A DNA stretch of 64,000 nucleotides, from the NCBI GenBank assembly GCA_030447685.1, contig JAUJOK010000014.1:40076-104075 (forward strand). Reading direction: 5' to 3'. The notes under the pieces are model-generated. The model was not told the DNA's origin, searched no databases, and was given only the letters and a program-made list of their open reading frames with translations. This document shows, piece after piece, positions 1-8,854 of the stretch (the first letter of the stretch is position 1; every line of letters starts with the position of its first letter). The DNA comes from Armatimonadaceae bacterium (GTDB lineage: Bacteria; Armatimonadota; Armatimonadia; Armatimonadales; Armatimonadaceae). The position numbers were made by a program, and so were the translations under genes.

Positions 1-822
1 ACCAGGGAGCAGATCGAGCGCGGCACGGACAAGCTGCGCGCGTTGCGCTTCGCCATCGCGCGTGGGCGCGAGGATCGTATCCTGGCGCTGTCATCGCAGT
101 ACTACTCGCTCGTCCCCCACCGCTTCGGCAGGCGTATAGCATTGGAGGAGGCGGCCATCAGCAGCATAGAGAAGGCGGACGAGGAAGAAGAACTTTTGCA
201 GCTTATGCGCGACGTTTTCTTTGTTCAGGGAGCGATGGATGCCGAGACCGACCGCAAGTACCGTGCGCTCGGCGCGCAGATTGAAGCGATGGAGGCGGAC
301 GACCCGGAAACGCGCCGGGTGACGCGGCAGATTCTGGATACGCAGTCGGCCCGCCACGGCTTCAACATCAAGGTCGGCCAGGTTTTTCGCGCCTGCCTTC
401 CCGACGAGCGCGCCCGTTTCGATGCCGCGCCCGGCAACAATCGCTTGCTGTTCCACGGCTCCCGAAATTCCAATATGGTCGGTATTCTTTCGCGCGGACT
501 TCTGGTAGCGCCCAAAAACGTGCCCGTCAGTGGTTATATGTTCGGCAAGGGTATCTACTTCGCCGACCAGAGCACCAAGTCCGCGCAGTATTCCGGGCTG
601 TGGGACGACGGCAAGCGCGGCGGTGTCGGTTACCTGTTTCTGGCCGATGTCGCGCTGGGCCGCATCAAAAAACAGCGGGTGCCCGTTTACCGGGAAGAAG
701 CGCCGGACGGCTTCCATTCCGTGCAGGGCTGCAAAGGCCTGTGCCTGCTCCATAACGAGTTTATCATCTATCGGCGGGAACAGTGCACTATCCGTTACGT
801 CGCCGAAATTAAGAAAGCCTGA
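1..822 (+). CDS. PARP-family ADP-ribosyltransferase (5' end cut by window edge)
   Basis: Predicted NAD-dependent poly/mono-ADP-ribosyltransferase. The frame is open from base 1, so the start lies outside the window; 273 residues are visible. The first ~110 look like the helical PARP regulatory domain, with the SQYYSLVPH segment. The catalytic domain follows and carries the whole H-Y-E triad: His in LLFHGSRNSN, Tyr in GKGIYFADQSTKSAQYS, and Glu in NEFIIYRREQCTIRYVAEI. All signature elements are intact, so an active enzyme is likely. PARPs are uncommon in bacteria and are linked to DNA-damage signalling in eukaryotes. The next gene, 5 bp downstream, encodes DNA-repair-type domains, which suggests a shared role (inference). 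A TTG at 43 could be read as a start, but coding clearly continues upstream of it. Confidence 0.9.
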   Translation, partial: TREQIERGTDKLRALRFAIARGREDRILALSSQYYSLVPHRFGRRIALEEAAISSIEKADEEEELLQLMRDVFFVQGAMDAETDRKYRALGAQIEAMEADDPETRRVTRQILDTQSARHGFNIKVGQVFRACLPDERARFDAAPGNNRLLFHGSRNSNMVGILSRGLLVAPKNVPVSGYMFGKGIYFADQSTKSAQYSGLWDDGKRGGVGYLFLADVALGRIKKQRVPVYREEAPDGFHSVQGCKGLCLLHNEFIIYRREQCTIRYVAEIKKA

Positions 823-827
823 ACCAG

Positions 828-1355
828 ATGAGCCGGGACATGGACACTTCGTATATCGATCAAAAAGGCCGCACACGCTGGCAGCGCAACGACGAGATTG
901 CCGAAAAGCTCAAGGAGCTGGCGGACTTCCTCGTTATTGGCGGTTACGACGAATCGCACGCCGCGCGCTATCCCCGGCTGGCCTATGCAATCTCCCGGCA
1001 CCCGGAATCTATTGTCCACCTGCACCACCAGGGACGCCTGAGCGAGATACCCGGCGTCGGCGGAACTATCGCGACAATCATCGGGGAGCTTATCGAAACC
1101 GGAACCTGCCATAAGATGGAAGCGCCGATACAGGAAGACCGCCTGAACCCGCCGCGCACCGTGCTGGAGATAACCGCTATTCCCCGCTTCGGGGCGAAGA
1201 TGGCGCGGACGCTGTATCAGGAATACGGGATCGACAGTCTGGACAGCCTGAAAAATGCTCTGGATGCGGGTGTTCTGGACGCCGTGCCAGGGATGGGCAG
1301 AAAAACCGTGGAAACCGTGCGGCAGCATCTGGCCGAGCGCGGGAAAGACGGATAA
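828..1355 (+). CDS. Stand-alone Pol X N-terminal / helix-hairpin-helix protein
   Basis: A 175-residue protein that matches the N-terminal part of family X DNA polymerases and contains no polymerase palm. Residues ~18-95 resemble the 8 kDa (lyase-type) domain, ending in the HhH motif EIPGVGGTIATIIGELI. A second HhH lies at ~125-170 (ITAIPRFGAKMARTLYQEYG and VPGMGRKTVETVRQHL). Such domains bind gapped or nicked DNA. Whether the lysine needed for dRP lyase chemistry is present cannot be decided by eye. The gene follows the PARP gene by 5 bp and is almost certainly co-transcribed with it. It could be a DNA-targeting partner for the PARP or an independent repair factor. Confidence 0.75.
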   Translation: MSRDMDTSYIDQKGRTRWQRNDEIAEKLKELADFLVIGGYDESHAARYPRLAYAISRHPESIVHLHHQGRLSEIPGVGGTIATIIGELIETGTCHKMEAPIQEDRLNPPRTVLEITAIPRFGAKMARTLYQEYGIDSLDSLKNALDAGVLDAVPGMGRKTVETVRQHLAERGKDG

Positions 1356-1411
1356 AGGCAAAGGATTGTTTGCCTGCTGCGTCGAATCCCACGGGAGGGA
1401 GCAGCAATCCG

Positions 1412-2332
1412 ATGAAAAAACTGAACCGGGAAGCATTCGAGCACGCCGCCGCCTTTGTCCGGGGCCATGCCCGCGCCGTCGATCAGCGGCTGTTCGACTA
1501 CTATTTTACGGACGGCGCGGCGGACGCCGTTTGTGCGGCAGTGGCGGCCTATCAGAACAGCGACGGCGGGTTCGGTCATTCGCTTGAACCCGATTTTCGC
1601 CTGGAAGCGTCGTCCCCGCTGGCGACCACGGTCGGGTTTCAGTATCTGCGAAATGTCGGTGCGTCGTCCAATCAGCCGCTGGTTCAGACCGGTATCGCCT
1701 ACTTTGTCCGAACCTTCGATGCGGCGCGCGAACGCTGGGAGAAAGTTCCGCCGGAGGTGAACCATGTTCCCCGCGCCTTCTGGTGGGAATACGATGAATC
1801 CGCCGCCGCTCAGCCGGGCTTCCAGCCGAACCCCGGCGCGGAGATTGTCGGCTATCTGCATGCCTACAGAACGCTCGTTCCAACAGATTTTCTGTATCAG
1901 GCGACCGATCTGGCGCTCCGCCACCTGGAAACGCAGCCGGACGCTTTAGAGATGCATGACGCGCTGTGCTATCAGCGTCTGGCGGAAAATCTGCCGGAGC
2001 CGCAGAAATCCGAAGCCTGGGACAAACTGCGCCGTGCCGCCGCCGTTATCGTTCCCCGGAACCCCGACGAGTGGACGGGCTACACGCCAACACCGCTTCT
2101 CTTTGCGCCCTCGCCCCAATCGCCGCTGGCCTCTGTCTTCGGGGATACGCTGCTGGAACATGATCTGGACCGGCTGATCGAGCGGCAGACCCCCGAAGGA
2201 TGCTGGTCGCCCGCCTGGTCCTGGGGCCGCTACGAAGACATTTGGAAAACCGCCGAGCGCGAGTGGCAGGGCTTTATCACCGTCCAGACCCTCAAAACCC
2301 TCGCCGACTATGGCCGGATTGCGCCTCTGTAA
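1412..2332 (+). CDS. Hypothetical protein, likely alpha/alpha-toroid fold
   Basis: A 306-residue protein. The ATG at 1412 is preferred over an upstream start at 1370 because it follows a GGGAGGGAG ribosome-binding site. It shows repeating helical segments with QNSDGGFGHSLEPD near residue 35 and ERQTPEGCWSPAWSWG near residue 265. The 'QxxDGGF' and 'GCW' patterns are typical of prenyltransferase/terpene-cyclase-like alpha/alpha toroids. There is no signal peptide and no recognisable catalytic DxDD motif, so an enzymatic role is not assigned. It lies 56 bp after the PARP/HhH pair on the same strand and may belong to the same transcript. Confidence 0.7.
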   Translation: MKKLNREAFEHAAAFVRGHARAVDQRLFDYYFTDGAADAVCAAVAAYQNSDGGFGHSLEPDFRLEASSPLATTVGFQYLRNVGASSNQPLVQTGIAYFVRTFDAARERWEKVPPEVNHVPRAFWWEYDESAAAQPGFQPNPGAEIVGYLHAYRTLVPTDFLYQATDLALRHLETQPDALEMHDALCYQRLAENLPEPQKSEAWDKLRRAAAVIVPRNPDEWTGYTPTPLLFAPSPQSPLASVFGDTLLEHDLDRLIERQTPEGCWSPAWSWGRYEDIWKTAEREWQGFITVQTLKTLADYGRIAPL

Positions 2333-2412
2333 GCTGTTCTTTTCCGAATCGCCGCCGCTTGCCGGAGTAACTGCAATGAACATGCTTTACTTTGGGAGGA
2401 GGCACGGAAGAT

Positions 2413-3159
2413 ATGAATACAGCAGCGACAACGAGCGGCGGCGACAGCGCACAGGCGGCGATGACGACACTTGTTGAGGAGGCTGTGGAGGCGAAGCTGA
2501 GGTCGCGCGATCCTTTTACCGCGCTCGACATCTCCAACGAACTGAAGGCCCGCAGCTTTCCCGTACGGCACGGCGAGGTAGCAGTGGTGGTGCGCGACAT
2601 CTATGCATCTGGCGCGATGGGCCATTACGATTACGACCGGCGCTTGATCGATGTGGTGACTGAGTCGGGGAAAAAGCGGACGCAGGCGTTTCTGTATCTG
2701 CACGACGCGGTCAAGGAGCGGCAATACACGGCGCGCAGCCAGGACGCGCTGCCGCCGGTCCCCCCGGATCAGGCCCGCAGTCTGGATGATGCGGTCGCGG
2801 CAGGGAACCCACTGTCACCGCTCGCGACGATTCATCAGACAGGGAAGACTTCACGCCCCCGCGCCCTGTCTCCGGCAAAGCGTTCGCGGCATCGACGGGA
2901 CGGCGCGCTGCCGATACCGCGCGCCCTGGTACAGCAGGCCGGGTGGCAGGTCGGAGCGACGCTGGCGCTTTCGGTGAACGGGACAGCGGGATTGAGGCTG
3001 GAACCGGCGAGCAACGGGAGTGGTGATGCGGCTATCGTCCGGGTCTGGGGGGACCTTCGGGTGCGGGTGTGCCGGACGAAGCTGCGAGGCACGGCGCTTA
3101 CGATAGGCAGTGTGCGTTTCCAGGTGGAAAAGAGCACGCTGCGGGCTGAGCCGGAATAA
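2413..3159 (+). CDS. Hypothetical protein with possible AbrB-like C-terminal segment
   Basis: A 248-residue protein of unknown function. The ATG at 2413 is chosen because of the strong GGAGGAGG site 5-12 bases upstream; a TTG at 2392 is less likely. The N-terminal ~90 residues (DPFTALDISNELKAR, then GEVAVVVRDIYASGAMGHY) look like a winged-helix-type fold. The middle is basic and low in complexity. The segment LPIPRALVQQAGWQVGATL near residue 165 resembles a SpoVT/AbrB swapped-hairpin element, although the similarity is weak. A DNA-binding role is possible but not shown. Confidence 0.6.
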   Translation: MNTAATTSGGDSAQAAMTTLVEEAVEAKLRSRDPFTALDISNELKARSFPVRHGEVAVVVRDIYASGAMGHYDYDRRLIDVVTESGKKRTQAFLYLHDAVKERQYTARSQDALPPVPPDQARSLDDAVAAGNPLSPLATIHQTGKTSRPRALSPAKRSRHRRDGALPIPRALVQQAGWQVGATLALSVNGTAGLRLEPASNGSGDAAIVRVWGDLRVRVCRTKLRGTALTIGSVRFQVEKSTLRAEPE

Positions 3160-3235
3160 GCTGCCCCGTCCCAAAAGGAACGGTCTGCTTCGTGGGGAGA
3201 AGCCCGCTAAAGCGGGTTGTATTACCCGGCAGGCA

Positions 3236-3299
3236 TTTCAGCAGCCCCATTTATGGGGCTTTTCTTTCTGAACAGCCCGTTCCTTCAGGGACGGGGCTA
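3236..3299 (-). repeat. Double-hairpin dispersed repeat, copy A (after recN)
   Basis: Read on the minus strand, this begins at the recN stop and holds two GC-rich hairpins (GCCCCGTCCCTGAAGGAACG..., then AAGCCCCATAAATGGGGCT). A second copy with the same two hairpins and the same connecting AGAAAAGCCCC lies at 57420-57478, downstream of another gene in the same relative orientation. It could serve as recN's terminator as well as being a mobile palindromic repeat. A separate small inverted repeat (AGCCCGCTAAAGCGGGTT) lies next to it near 3200-3220. Confidence 0.7.
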
Positions 3300-5030
3300 T
3301 TATCCGCCGTTGGATGCCGCTGTTCCTGCCAGCATCTCGCGGGCGTGCTGCAAAACCGTGTCGGTGAGGCGTGCGCCGCCGAGCATACGGGCGACCTCCT
3401 GAACGCGGCCCTCGGCGTCCAGGTGCGTCACCTGCACGACGGTGCGCTCTTTGTGAACGCGCTTCTCGATATACAGGTGCTCGCTGCCGCGCGAAGCGAT
3501 CTGCGGCAGGTGCGTGATGCACAGAATCTGCGCGGTTTCACCCAGCTTCGCCAGTTTCTCGGCAAGCACGCTCCCGGTGCGCCCGCCGATGCCGGTATCC
3601 ACCTCATCGAACACCAGCGTCGGGACGGAAAGAATCCGTGCCAGCACCGATTTCATCGCCAGCATGACCCGGCTGATCTCGCCGCCGGAGGCGATTTTCG
3701 CCAGCGGTTTCAGCGGCTCGCCAGGGTTAGGGGAAAGCAGGAACTCGACATGATCGGCACCTTTGGCGGTAACCGGGCGCGGCTCCACGGCGACGGAAAA
3801 GCGCGTGGCGGTCATCGCCAGGTCGGCAAGCTCCTTCATCACGGCTTTGGCGAAGGGGGCGGCGGCTTTTTTGCGCGCTTCGGTCAGCTTCGCAGCCCGC
3901 GCCTCCAGTTCCCGGCCCGACGACTCGCACAGCGTTTCCAGTTCCGCAATACGCGATTCCGCGTTTTCCAGCGTGTCCAATCGCTCCGCGATCTCCTCGC
4001 GGTAGCACAGCACCTCTTCCAACGTGTCGCCGTACTTTCGCTTCAGCGTCCGCAGTGTATCCAGGCGCGTTTCTATCTGCTCCAGCCGCTCCGGATTGAA
4101 CTCTATCTCATCCCGGTAGGTGCGAACATCGCGGGCGGCCTCCTCGGCGGCATACAGGGCGTTTTGGAGCGATTCCAGCAACGGGCTGAGCCGCTCGTCC
4201 AACTTCGCCGCGTGCTCGATCTCCGCCACCGCCGTGGTCAGGCCGTCTAAAGCGCCGCCGCTTTCTCCCATAGACGAGGTTCGTCCCCGCGCTGCCGCAC
4301 CGCCGCCGCCACCGTGCAGCGCGGCATATGCCCCGCCTGCCGCCTCGTGCAGCTTTTCCGCGCTTGCCAGCCGTATCCGCTCCGCCAGAAGCTCTTCCTC
4401 CTCGGCGGGTTTGGGAGCGGCGGCGTCTATCTCGTCGCGCTGGAACTGAAGCAGATCGAGGGTGCGGGCGCGCTCGCGGGCGTCCTGTTTGAGCGCGGCC
4501 AGTTCCCGCGCCGCCGCCTGCGCATGGGAATGCGCCTCTACCACTGCCGCCTTGAGTTCGAGCGTCTTCGGGCCGCACCAGGCATCCAGAATATCGGCGT
4601 GGCGCTCCACGGCAAGCAGCGACTGGTGCTCATGCTGGCCGTGGATGTCCACCAGGGCATCACCCAGTGTCTTCAGCATACCTACCGTCGCGGGCCGCCC
4701 ATTGATCCGCACGGACGATTTGCCGGAGGCGGAAAGGTCCCGCGACAAAAGCAGCAGTCCGTCTTCCGACTCGACGCCCGACGCTTCCAGCGCCTCGCGC
4801 AGCCGCTCGTTGTCGTCCTCGACCGTGAAAGCCGCTTCGACCCGCGCCCGATCCGCGCCGTGACGCACGGCATCCGCACCCATGCGCTCGCCCAGCACCA
4901 GGGCCATCGCATCCATCAGGATGGATTTCCCCGCGCCCGTTTCGCCGGTCAGGATGTTCAGGCCCGGCCCGAACGCCAGGCGCAGCCTATCCACCAGGGC
5001 AAAGTTTTCGATGGAGATTTCGGTAAGCAT
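3300..5030 (-). CDS. recN: DNA repair protein RecN
   Basis: An SMC-like ATPase of double-strand-break repair, cytoplasmic, 576 residues (normal for the family). The N-terminal ATPase half has the Walker A FGPGLNILTGETGAGKSILM at ~20-40. A long coiled coil occupies ~150-360. The C-terminal half carries the signature KIASGGEISRVMLAMKS near 440 and the Walker B PTLVFDEVDTGIGG near 470, followed by the conserved LCITHLPQIAS. All motifs are intact. It is the last gene of a minus-strand run containing nadK; the nadK-recN neighbourhood is common in bacteria. A hairpin repeat follows the stop codon directly. Confidence 0.97.
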   Translation of the reverse strand: MLTEISIENFALVDRLRLAFGPGLNILTGETGAGKSILMDAMALVLGERMGADAVRHGADRARVEAAFTVEDDNERLREALEASGVESEDGLLLLSRDLSASGKSSVRINGRPATVGMLKTLGDALVDIHGQHEHQSLLAVERHADILDAWCGPKTLELKAAVVEAHSHAQAAARELAALKQDARERARTLDLLQFQRDEIDAAAPKPAEEEELLAERIRLASAEKLHEAAGGAYAALHGGGGGAAARGRTSSMGESGGALDGLTTAVAEIEHAAKLDERLSPLLESLQNALYAAEEAARDVRTYRDEIEFNPERLEQIETRLDTLRTLKRKYGDTLEEVLCYREEIAERLDTLENAESRIAELETLCESSGRELEARAAKLTEARKKAAAPFAKAVMKELADLAMTATRFSVAVEPRPVTAKGADHVEFLLSPNPGEPLKPLAKIASGGEISRVMLAMKSVLARILSVPTLVFDEVDTGIGGRTGSVLAEKLAKLGETAQILCITHLPQIASRGSEHLYIEKRVHKERTVVQVTHLDAEGRVQEVARMLGGARLTDTVLQHAREMLAGTAASNGG

Positions 5031-5106
5031 TCCTGCCCATTATACCGCGCCGCACACGATGGTACAAACAGTTTGCCTATATGAGCGAAGAGGACGCCCC
5101 TGGTTT

Positions 5107-5427
5107 TCAGCCCCCGCGCTTCTGCCCCGCCACGCCCTGCTGCTCGGCAGCCGCCTGGCGAATATAGGGCAATATCATGTGCATCAGTATCTGTCCACAG
5201 ATGACCCCACCGATGCCGCCGCCAAGGAAAGCGCCGACCTGCGAAAAGCCGTGCGCCGCACCGATGCTCACGCCGGTTCCGCCACAAATACCAGCGAATG
5301 CAATGCCAAGCCATGCCTGCCAATGCCGATACGCCTTCGGATAACTCAGGCGCCAGATACGGCCCCTTTCCTTGCGGGACAAAGGCGCAAGTTCCGGAAT
5401 GGCTCGGAGGGTCCAATAGATCGGCAT
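5107..5427 (-). CDS. Small membrane protein of unknown function
   Basis: A 106-residue protein with a basic N-terminus (RKERGRIWRLSYPKAYRHWQ) and two glycine-rich hydrophobic stretches at ~40-62 and ~65-92, which could form a helical hairpin. No family is recognised. It sits 24 bp downstream of nadK and 76 bp upstream of recN, so it is probably translated from the same transcript. Confidence 0.6.
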   Translation of the reverse strand: MPIYWTLRAIPELAPLSRKERGRIWRLSYPKAYRHWQAWLGIAFAGICGGTGVSIGAAHGFSQVGAFLGGGIGGVICGQILMHMILPYIRQAAAEQQGVAGQKRGG

Positions 5428-5451
5428 GGAAGGATCTCCTCGGAAGCTCTG

Positions 5452-6318
5452 TCAGGACTGAAGGCGCTCGCCGTAGCGCCAGCGCGCGCGTATCTTATGA
5501 TAAAAGTTAGGGCCGCCGACGGTGAGCAGGCGGACGTTGTAGGGAGCGCGGCGCACTTCGACACTGTCTCCGGCGTGCAGGGAAACCTCTACCTGACCGT
5601 CTACCGTCGCAATGACATTATCCCGCTCGACAGCGGAAACCAATGTCAAAGAAACCGTTTCGGTATCGGGGACGATAAGCGAGCGGGCGTTGAGCGTGTG
5701 CGGGCATACCGGGGTGATGAGCAGCACGGGCGCGGACGGCTGGACGAGCGGGCCGCCCGCCGACAGCGAGTAGCCGGTGGAACCGGTGGGCGAAGCGACG
5801 ATTACGCCGTCCGCGGCGTAGGTGGCGACTTCATCCGAACCGATAGCAGTTCGGACATGAACCATGCGGGCAGCGCCGGACTTGACAACGACATCATTCA
5901 GGCCCAGCGGCAGCTCTTCCCGCCCGTTTTCTCGGCGCACCGCGCAAGACAGCATCATTCGCTCGTCTATGCCTGCCTCGCCTGCAATGACTCGCAGGGT
6001 AGCCGACATCAGGTCATCCGGGAGCGCCTCAGCTATGAAGCCGAACCGGCCCAGATGAATGCCGAGGATAGGGGTACCGCAGGGGGCCAGAGTGCGAGCG
6101 GCGGCAAGCAGCGTGCCGTCACCACCGAGCACCACGGCAAAATCCGACGCGGCAATCTCGGCCTGATCGGCGCGGCAGCCGAGTTCGCCAATCCGCTCCG
6201 CCGTGGAGGGCGCGGCGCGCACGGCGACGCCTTGCTCCAGAAGCGCCCGCGTCAGCCGCTCCGCCGCTGCAACCGCTTCCGGCTTGTCCTCGTTTATCAG
6301 CAGTCCAACGGTCGGCAT
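5452..6318 (-). CDS. nadK: NAD kinase
   Basis: ATP-dependent phosphorylation of NAD+ to NADP+, cytosolic; 288 residues, normal for the family. Diagnostic motifs are the nucleotide-binding AVVLGGDGTLLAAA near residue 65, GIHLGRFGFIAE near 92, the NDVV element near 148, and the NAD-binding ASPTGSTGYSLSAGGPLV near 180. It lies in a minus-strand run between a secreted TPR protein and a small membrane protein, with recN further downstream, as in many bacterial nadK-recN clusters. Confidence 0.96.
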   Translation of the reverse strand: MPTVGLLINEDKPEAVAAAERLTRALLEQGVAVRAAPSTAERIGELGCRADQAEIAASDFAVVLGGDGTLLAAARTLAPCGTPILGIHLGRFGFIAEALPDDLMSATLRVIAGEAGIDERMMLSCAVRRENGREELPLGLNDVVVKSGAARMVHVRTAIGSDEVATYAADGVIVASPTGSTGYSLSAGGPLVQPSAPVLLITPVCPHTLNARSLIVPDTETVSLTLVSAVERDNVIATVDGQVEVSLHAGDSVEVRRAPYNVRLLTVGGPNFYHKIRARWRYGERLQS

Positions 6319-6372
6319 GAGGGAGGGATTTGAGAGGGAGAAAAGAGTTATCTCCTCTCCCCCACCGTCTTA

Positions 6373-8058
6373 CTAATAACGCGCTCGCTGTCCCCGGAAG
6401 CGGGCAAGGTTGCTCCGGGCGTCGGCCAGGTTAGGGTTGATGGCGAGCGCCCTGCGGTACTGGGCGATTGCCAGTGAGAGCTGAGCGCGCCATTCGTAGA
6501 CGACACCGAGATTGTTGTGGGCGTAGGCGTTTTTGGGATCAAGCCGGATGGCCCGCTTAAACGCCGCTGCCGCCGCATCGTAGTTCTTCGTCCGCTGGTA
6601 TGCCAGCCCCAGAGCGTTCTGCGCTTCGGACGAGCGCGGGCGCAGGTTCGCCGCCGCCTGGTACAGGCGGATGGCTTCGGCACTCTGGCCCCGGCCCAGC
6701 AGATAGCCCGCGAGCAATGCGCGGGACTCGTAGTCCTTCGGGTCGAGGCGGGCTGCCCTGCGCCATGCGGTCGCCGCACCGGCTTTGTCACCCGCCCGGC
6801 TCGCTGCCGCTGCCAGGTTGCGGAACGCCAGCGGAAGCTGCGCGCGCAGGGGCGATTGCGGGTTGGCGGCAACGTCCGCCTCGGCCACGCGCACGGCGTT
6901 GCGGAAGTTGGCAACGGCTTCGGCGGCGCGCCCCTGGTTGAAGCGGATAAAGCCCAGGTTCAGATGCGCGCCGAAGAGATTCGGGTCGGCGGCGAGGGCC
7001 TGTTTATAGGCGTCGGCGGCTTCGCTGAACCGTTTCACCTGGGCAAGCTGCACGCCCTGGTTGAAGCGCGCCACGGCTATAGAGGCGGGGTCGGGGGTGG
7101 TTCCCGCCGCCGCGAGGGCGGCGGCAGCATCGAACGCTTCGGCGGCTTCAGCCCGGCGACCCGTTCTTTGATAGGCGTTCCCCAGATTAATCAGCACCGC
7201 TTCCTGTTTCGGGTCCAGTTCTCGCGCCCTTTTCAGGGCCGTAATCGCCGCCGCGTAGTTCCTGCGCTCCAATTCCAGTTCGCCCAATGCCGCCTGTGAA
7301 GCCGCATTGTCGGTATTAATGGCAATGCTCCTGCGATACGCCTCGGCGGCTTCCCCGGTTTTTCTCTGCTCCCGGAGTACGCTGCCCAGGTCGGCCCACA
7401 GGCGGGCGTCTTCTGGCTGACCGGCGGCCTCTCTCAAACGAATCGCTTCGCGATACGTCTCTTCCGCCTGGCCGTATTCTCGCTTACGCCGCAATGCCGA
7501 CCCCAGGTTTATGCGCGCCTCCACGGACTGCGGCTGGTCCTCCGCCACTTTGCGGAAGAATGTAATCGCCCGATCCGCCGCCTGGTCTCCGGCCTCACCG
7601 GGCGCGTTTGCCAGCGTCAACAGCGCGCTGCCCAGGTTTGTTTGCGTTGCCGGGTCAGGGCGCAGGGTGAGCGACTTTTCCAGCAGCGTAATGGCGCGCT
7701 CGGTTTGCGTGGGATCCTGGGTCTCCCCTTTCAACAACAGGAAGCCCAGCCAGGAAAGCGCTATCGGGTCGTTCTCGTTGGCGGCGACAGCGGCTTCCAA
7801 TTCCCGCGTCGCCGTCGGAATGTCACCGGCGTTAAACGCCGCGATCCCTCGGCCCAATGCGCTGTCGCGGGGAGCGGCAGCGGCGGCGGGCGTTTCCTGC
7901 GTGGGTGGTGGCGGCGCTTGCTGTGCGGGCGGCGTCGGCGTGGCGGGCGCGGGCGGCGTCGGCGGTGTGGCAGGCTCGGTTTCCTGCGCCCCGGCAGAAG
8001 ACCCGGCGGACAAAAAGGCGACAAGTGCGGCAAAGGCCAGAAGACGATTTATTTGCAT
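6373..8058 (-). CDS. Secreted tetratricopeptide-repeat protein
   Basis: A 561-residue protein. Residues 1-24 form a signal peptide ending near SAGAQ. A proline/alanine/threonine-rich linker follows to ~65. Then come about ten TPR units, recognisable by repeated patterns such as LGSALRRKREYGQAEETYREA, INLGNAYQRTGRRAEAAEAF and NNLGVVYEWRAQLSLAIAQY. It is probably an extracytoplasmic scaffold for protein-protein contacts; no enzymatic domain is seen. It starts 5 bp after the sigma factor gene, so the two are tightly coupled. Confidence 0.85.
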   Translation of the reverse strand: MQINRLLAFAALVAFLSAGSSAGAQETEPATPPTPPAPATPTPPAQQAPPPPTQETPAAAAAPRDSALGRGIAAFNAGDIPTATRELEAAVAANENDPIALSWLGFLLLKGETQDPTQTERAITLLEKSLTLRPDPATQTNLGSALLTLANAPGEAGDQAADRAITFFRKVAEDQPQSVEARINLGSALRRKREYGQAEETYREAIRLREAAGQPEDARLWADLGSVLREQRKTGEAAEAYRRSIAINTDNAASQAALGELELERRNYAAAITALKRARELDPKQEAVLINLGNAYQRTGRRAEAAEAFDAAAALAAAGTTPDPASIAVARFNQGVQLAQVKRFSEAADAYKQALAADPNLFGAHLNLGFIRFNQGRAAEAVANFRNAVRVAEADVAANPQSPLRAQLPLAFRNLAAAASRAGDKAGAATAWRRAARLDPKDYESRALLAGYLLGRGQSAEAIRLYQAAANLRPRSSEAQNALGLAYQRTKNYDAAAAAFKRAIRLDPKNAYAHNNLGVVYEWRAQLSLAIAQYRRALAINPNLADARSNLARFRGQRARY

Positions 8059-8063
8059 GGTAA

Positions 8064-8837
8064 TTAGTTCCGGAAAAGTTCCTGATCGCGACCAAGATAA
8101 CCCCGCATGCGCAGCACCGCCTGCGTATGCAATTGATAAACCCGCGATTCCGATACCGTCAGCACCTTGCCGATCTCCTTGAAGGTCAGTCCTTCGTAGT
8201 AGTACAACGCGATCACCAGACGCTCGCGCTCGGGAAGGCGGTCGATGGCCTTACCCAGTTGGCGGATCCGTTCGCGTATTTCGGCGTCACCGGCGGTGTT
8301 CGCAGCATCGTCGGGAAGCACATCGGAAAGGTGCAGGTTTTCCGATCCCTCGCCGCCCAGAAGCAGGTCATCCAGCGAAAGAACACTGGTGCGGCCCGTG
8401 TCCGACATGAGCTTCGCCAGATCGTCCTGGGAGATGCCCAGGTGGCCGGCGACCTGCTCTTCGCTGGCGGGAGCGCCCGTTGTGGATTCGATATGCGAAA
8501 ACGTACGCTCCAGAGTTTTAGCGCGCTCGCGCACCGACCGGGGCACCCAGTCTTCTTCACGCAGCGATTCCAGGATCGCGCCGCGAATCAGCGCGATAGC
8601 ATAGGTTTCGAACTTGACTTGACGCCCCGGATCGAATTGATCCACGGCTTTGATCAGTCCCATGGAACCCGCCGTGTACAGGTCTTCGCGCTCCAGATTC
8701 GGGGGAAGGTTCGCCACGACACGACCGGCGGTTATTTTGACAAGATAGGCGTAGTTGTCAATGATAGACTCACGAGCCTTCTGGTCATTATTTTTTTTAA
8801 AGCGCCGCCAGGCGTCTTCCATGGTTCGAAGGGGCAT
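8064..8837 (-). CDS. RNA polymerase sigma factor, FliA/WhiG (sigma-28) class
   Basis: A 257-residue alternative sigma factor. Region 2 (NYAYLVKITAGRV... EDLYTAGSMGLIKAVDQFD... FETYAIALIRGAILESLRE) has the layout of the FliA/WhiG family, which lacks region 1.1. Region 3 follows (EEQVAGHLGISQDDLAKL), then region 4 (LPERERLVIALYYYEGLTFKEIGKVL... VYQLHTQAVLRMR). No flagellar gene is in the window, so the regulon is unknown. It lies 17 bp after a small membrane protein gene and 5 bp before the TPR gene. Confidence 0.93.
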   Translation of the reverse strand: MPLRTMEDAWRRFKKNNDQKARESIIDNYAYLVKITAGRVVANLPPNLEREDLYTAGSMGLIKAVDQFDPGRQVKFETYAIALIRGAILESLREEDWVPRSVRERAKTLERTFSHIESTTGAPASEEQVAGHLGISQDDLAKLMSDTGRTSVLSLDDLLLGGEGSENLHLSDVLPDDAANTAGDAEIRERIRQLGKAIDRLPERERLVIALYYYEGLTFKEIGKVLTVSESRVYQLHTQAVLRMRGYLGRDQELFRN

Positions 8838-8854
8838 ACGTCGGCTTTCGTGTG

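Noticed and set aside
4882..6333. Long plus-strand frame across the recN start and nadK
   Set aside because: It runs across two conserved minus-strand genes and has no protein-like composition.
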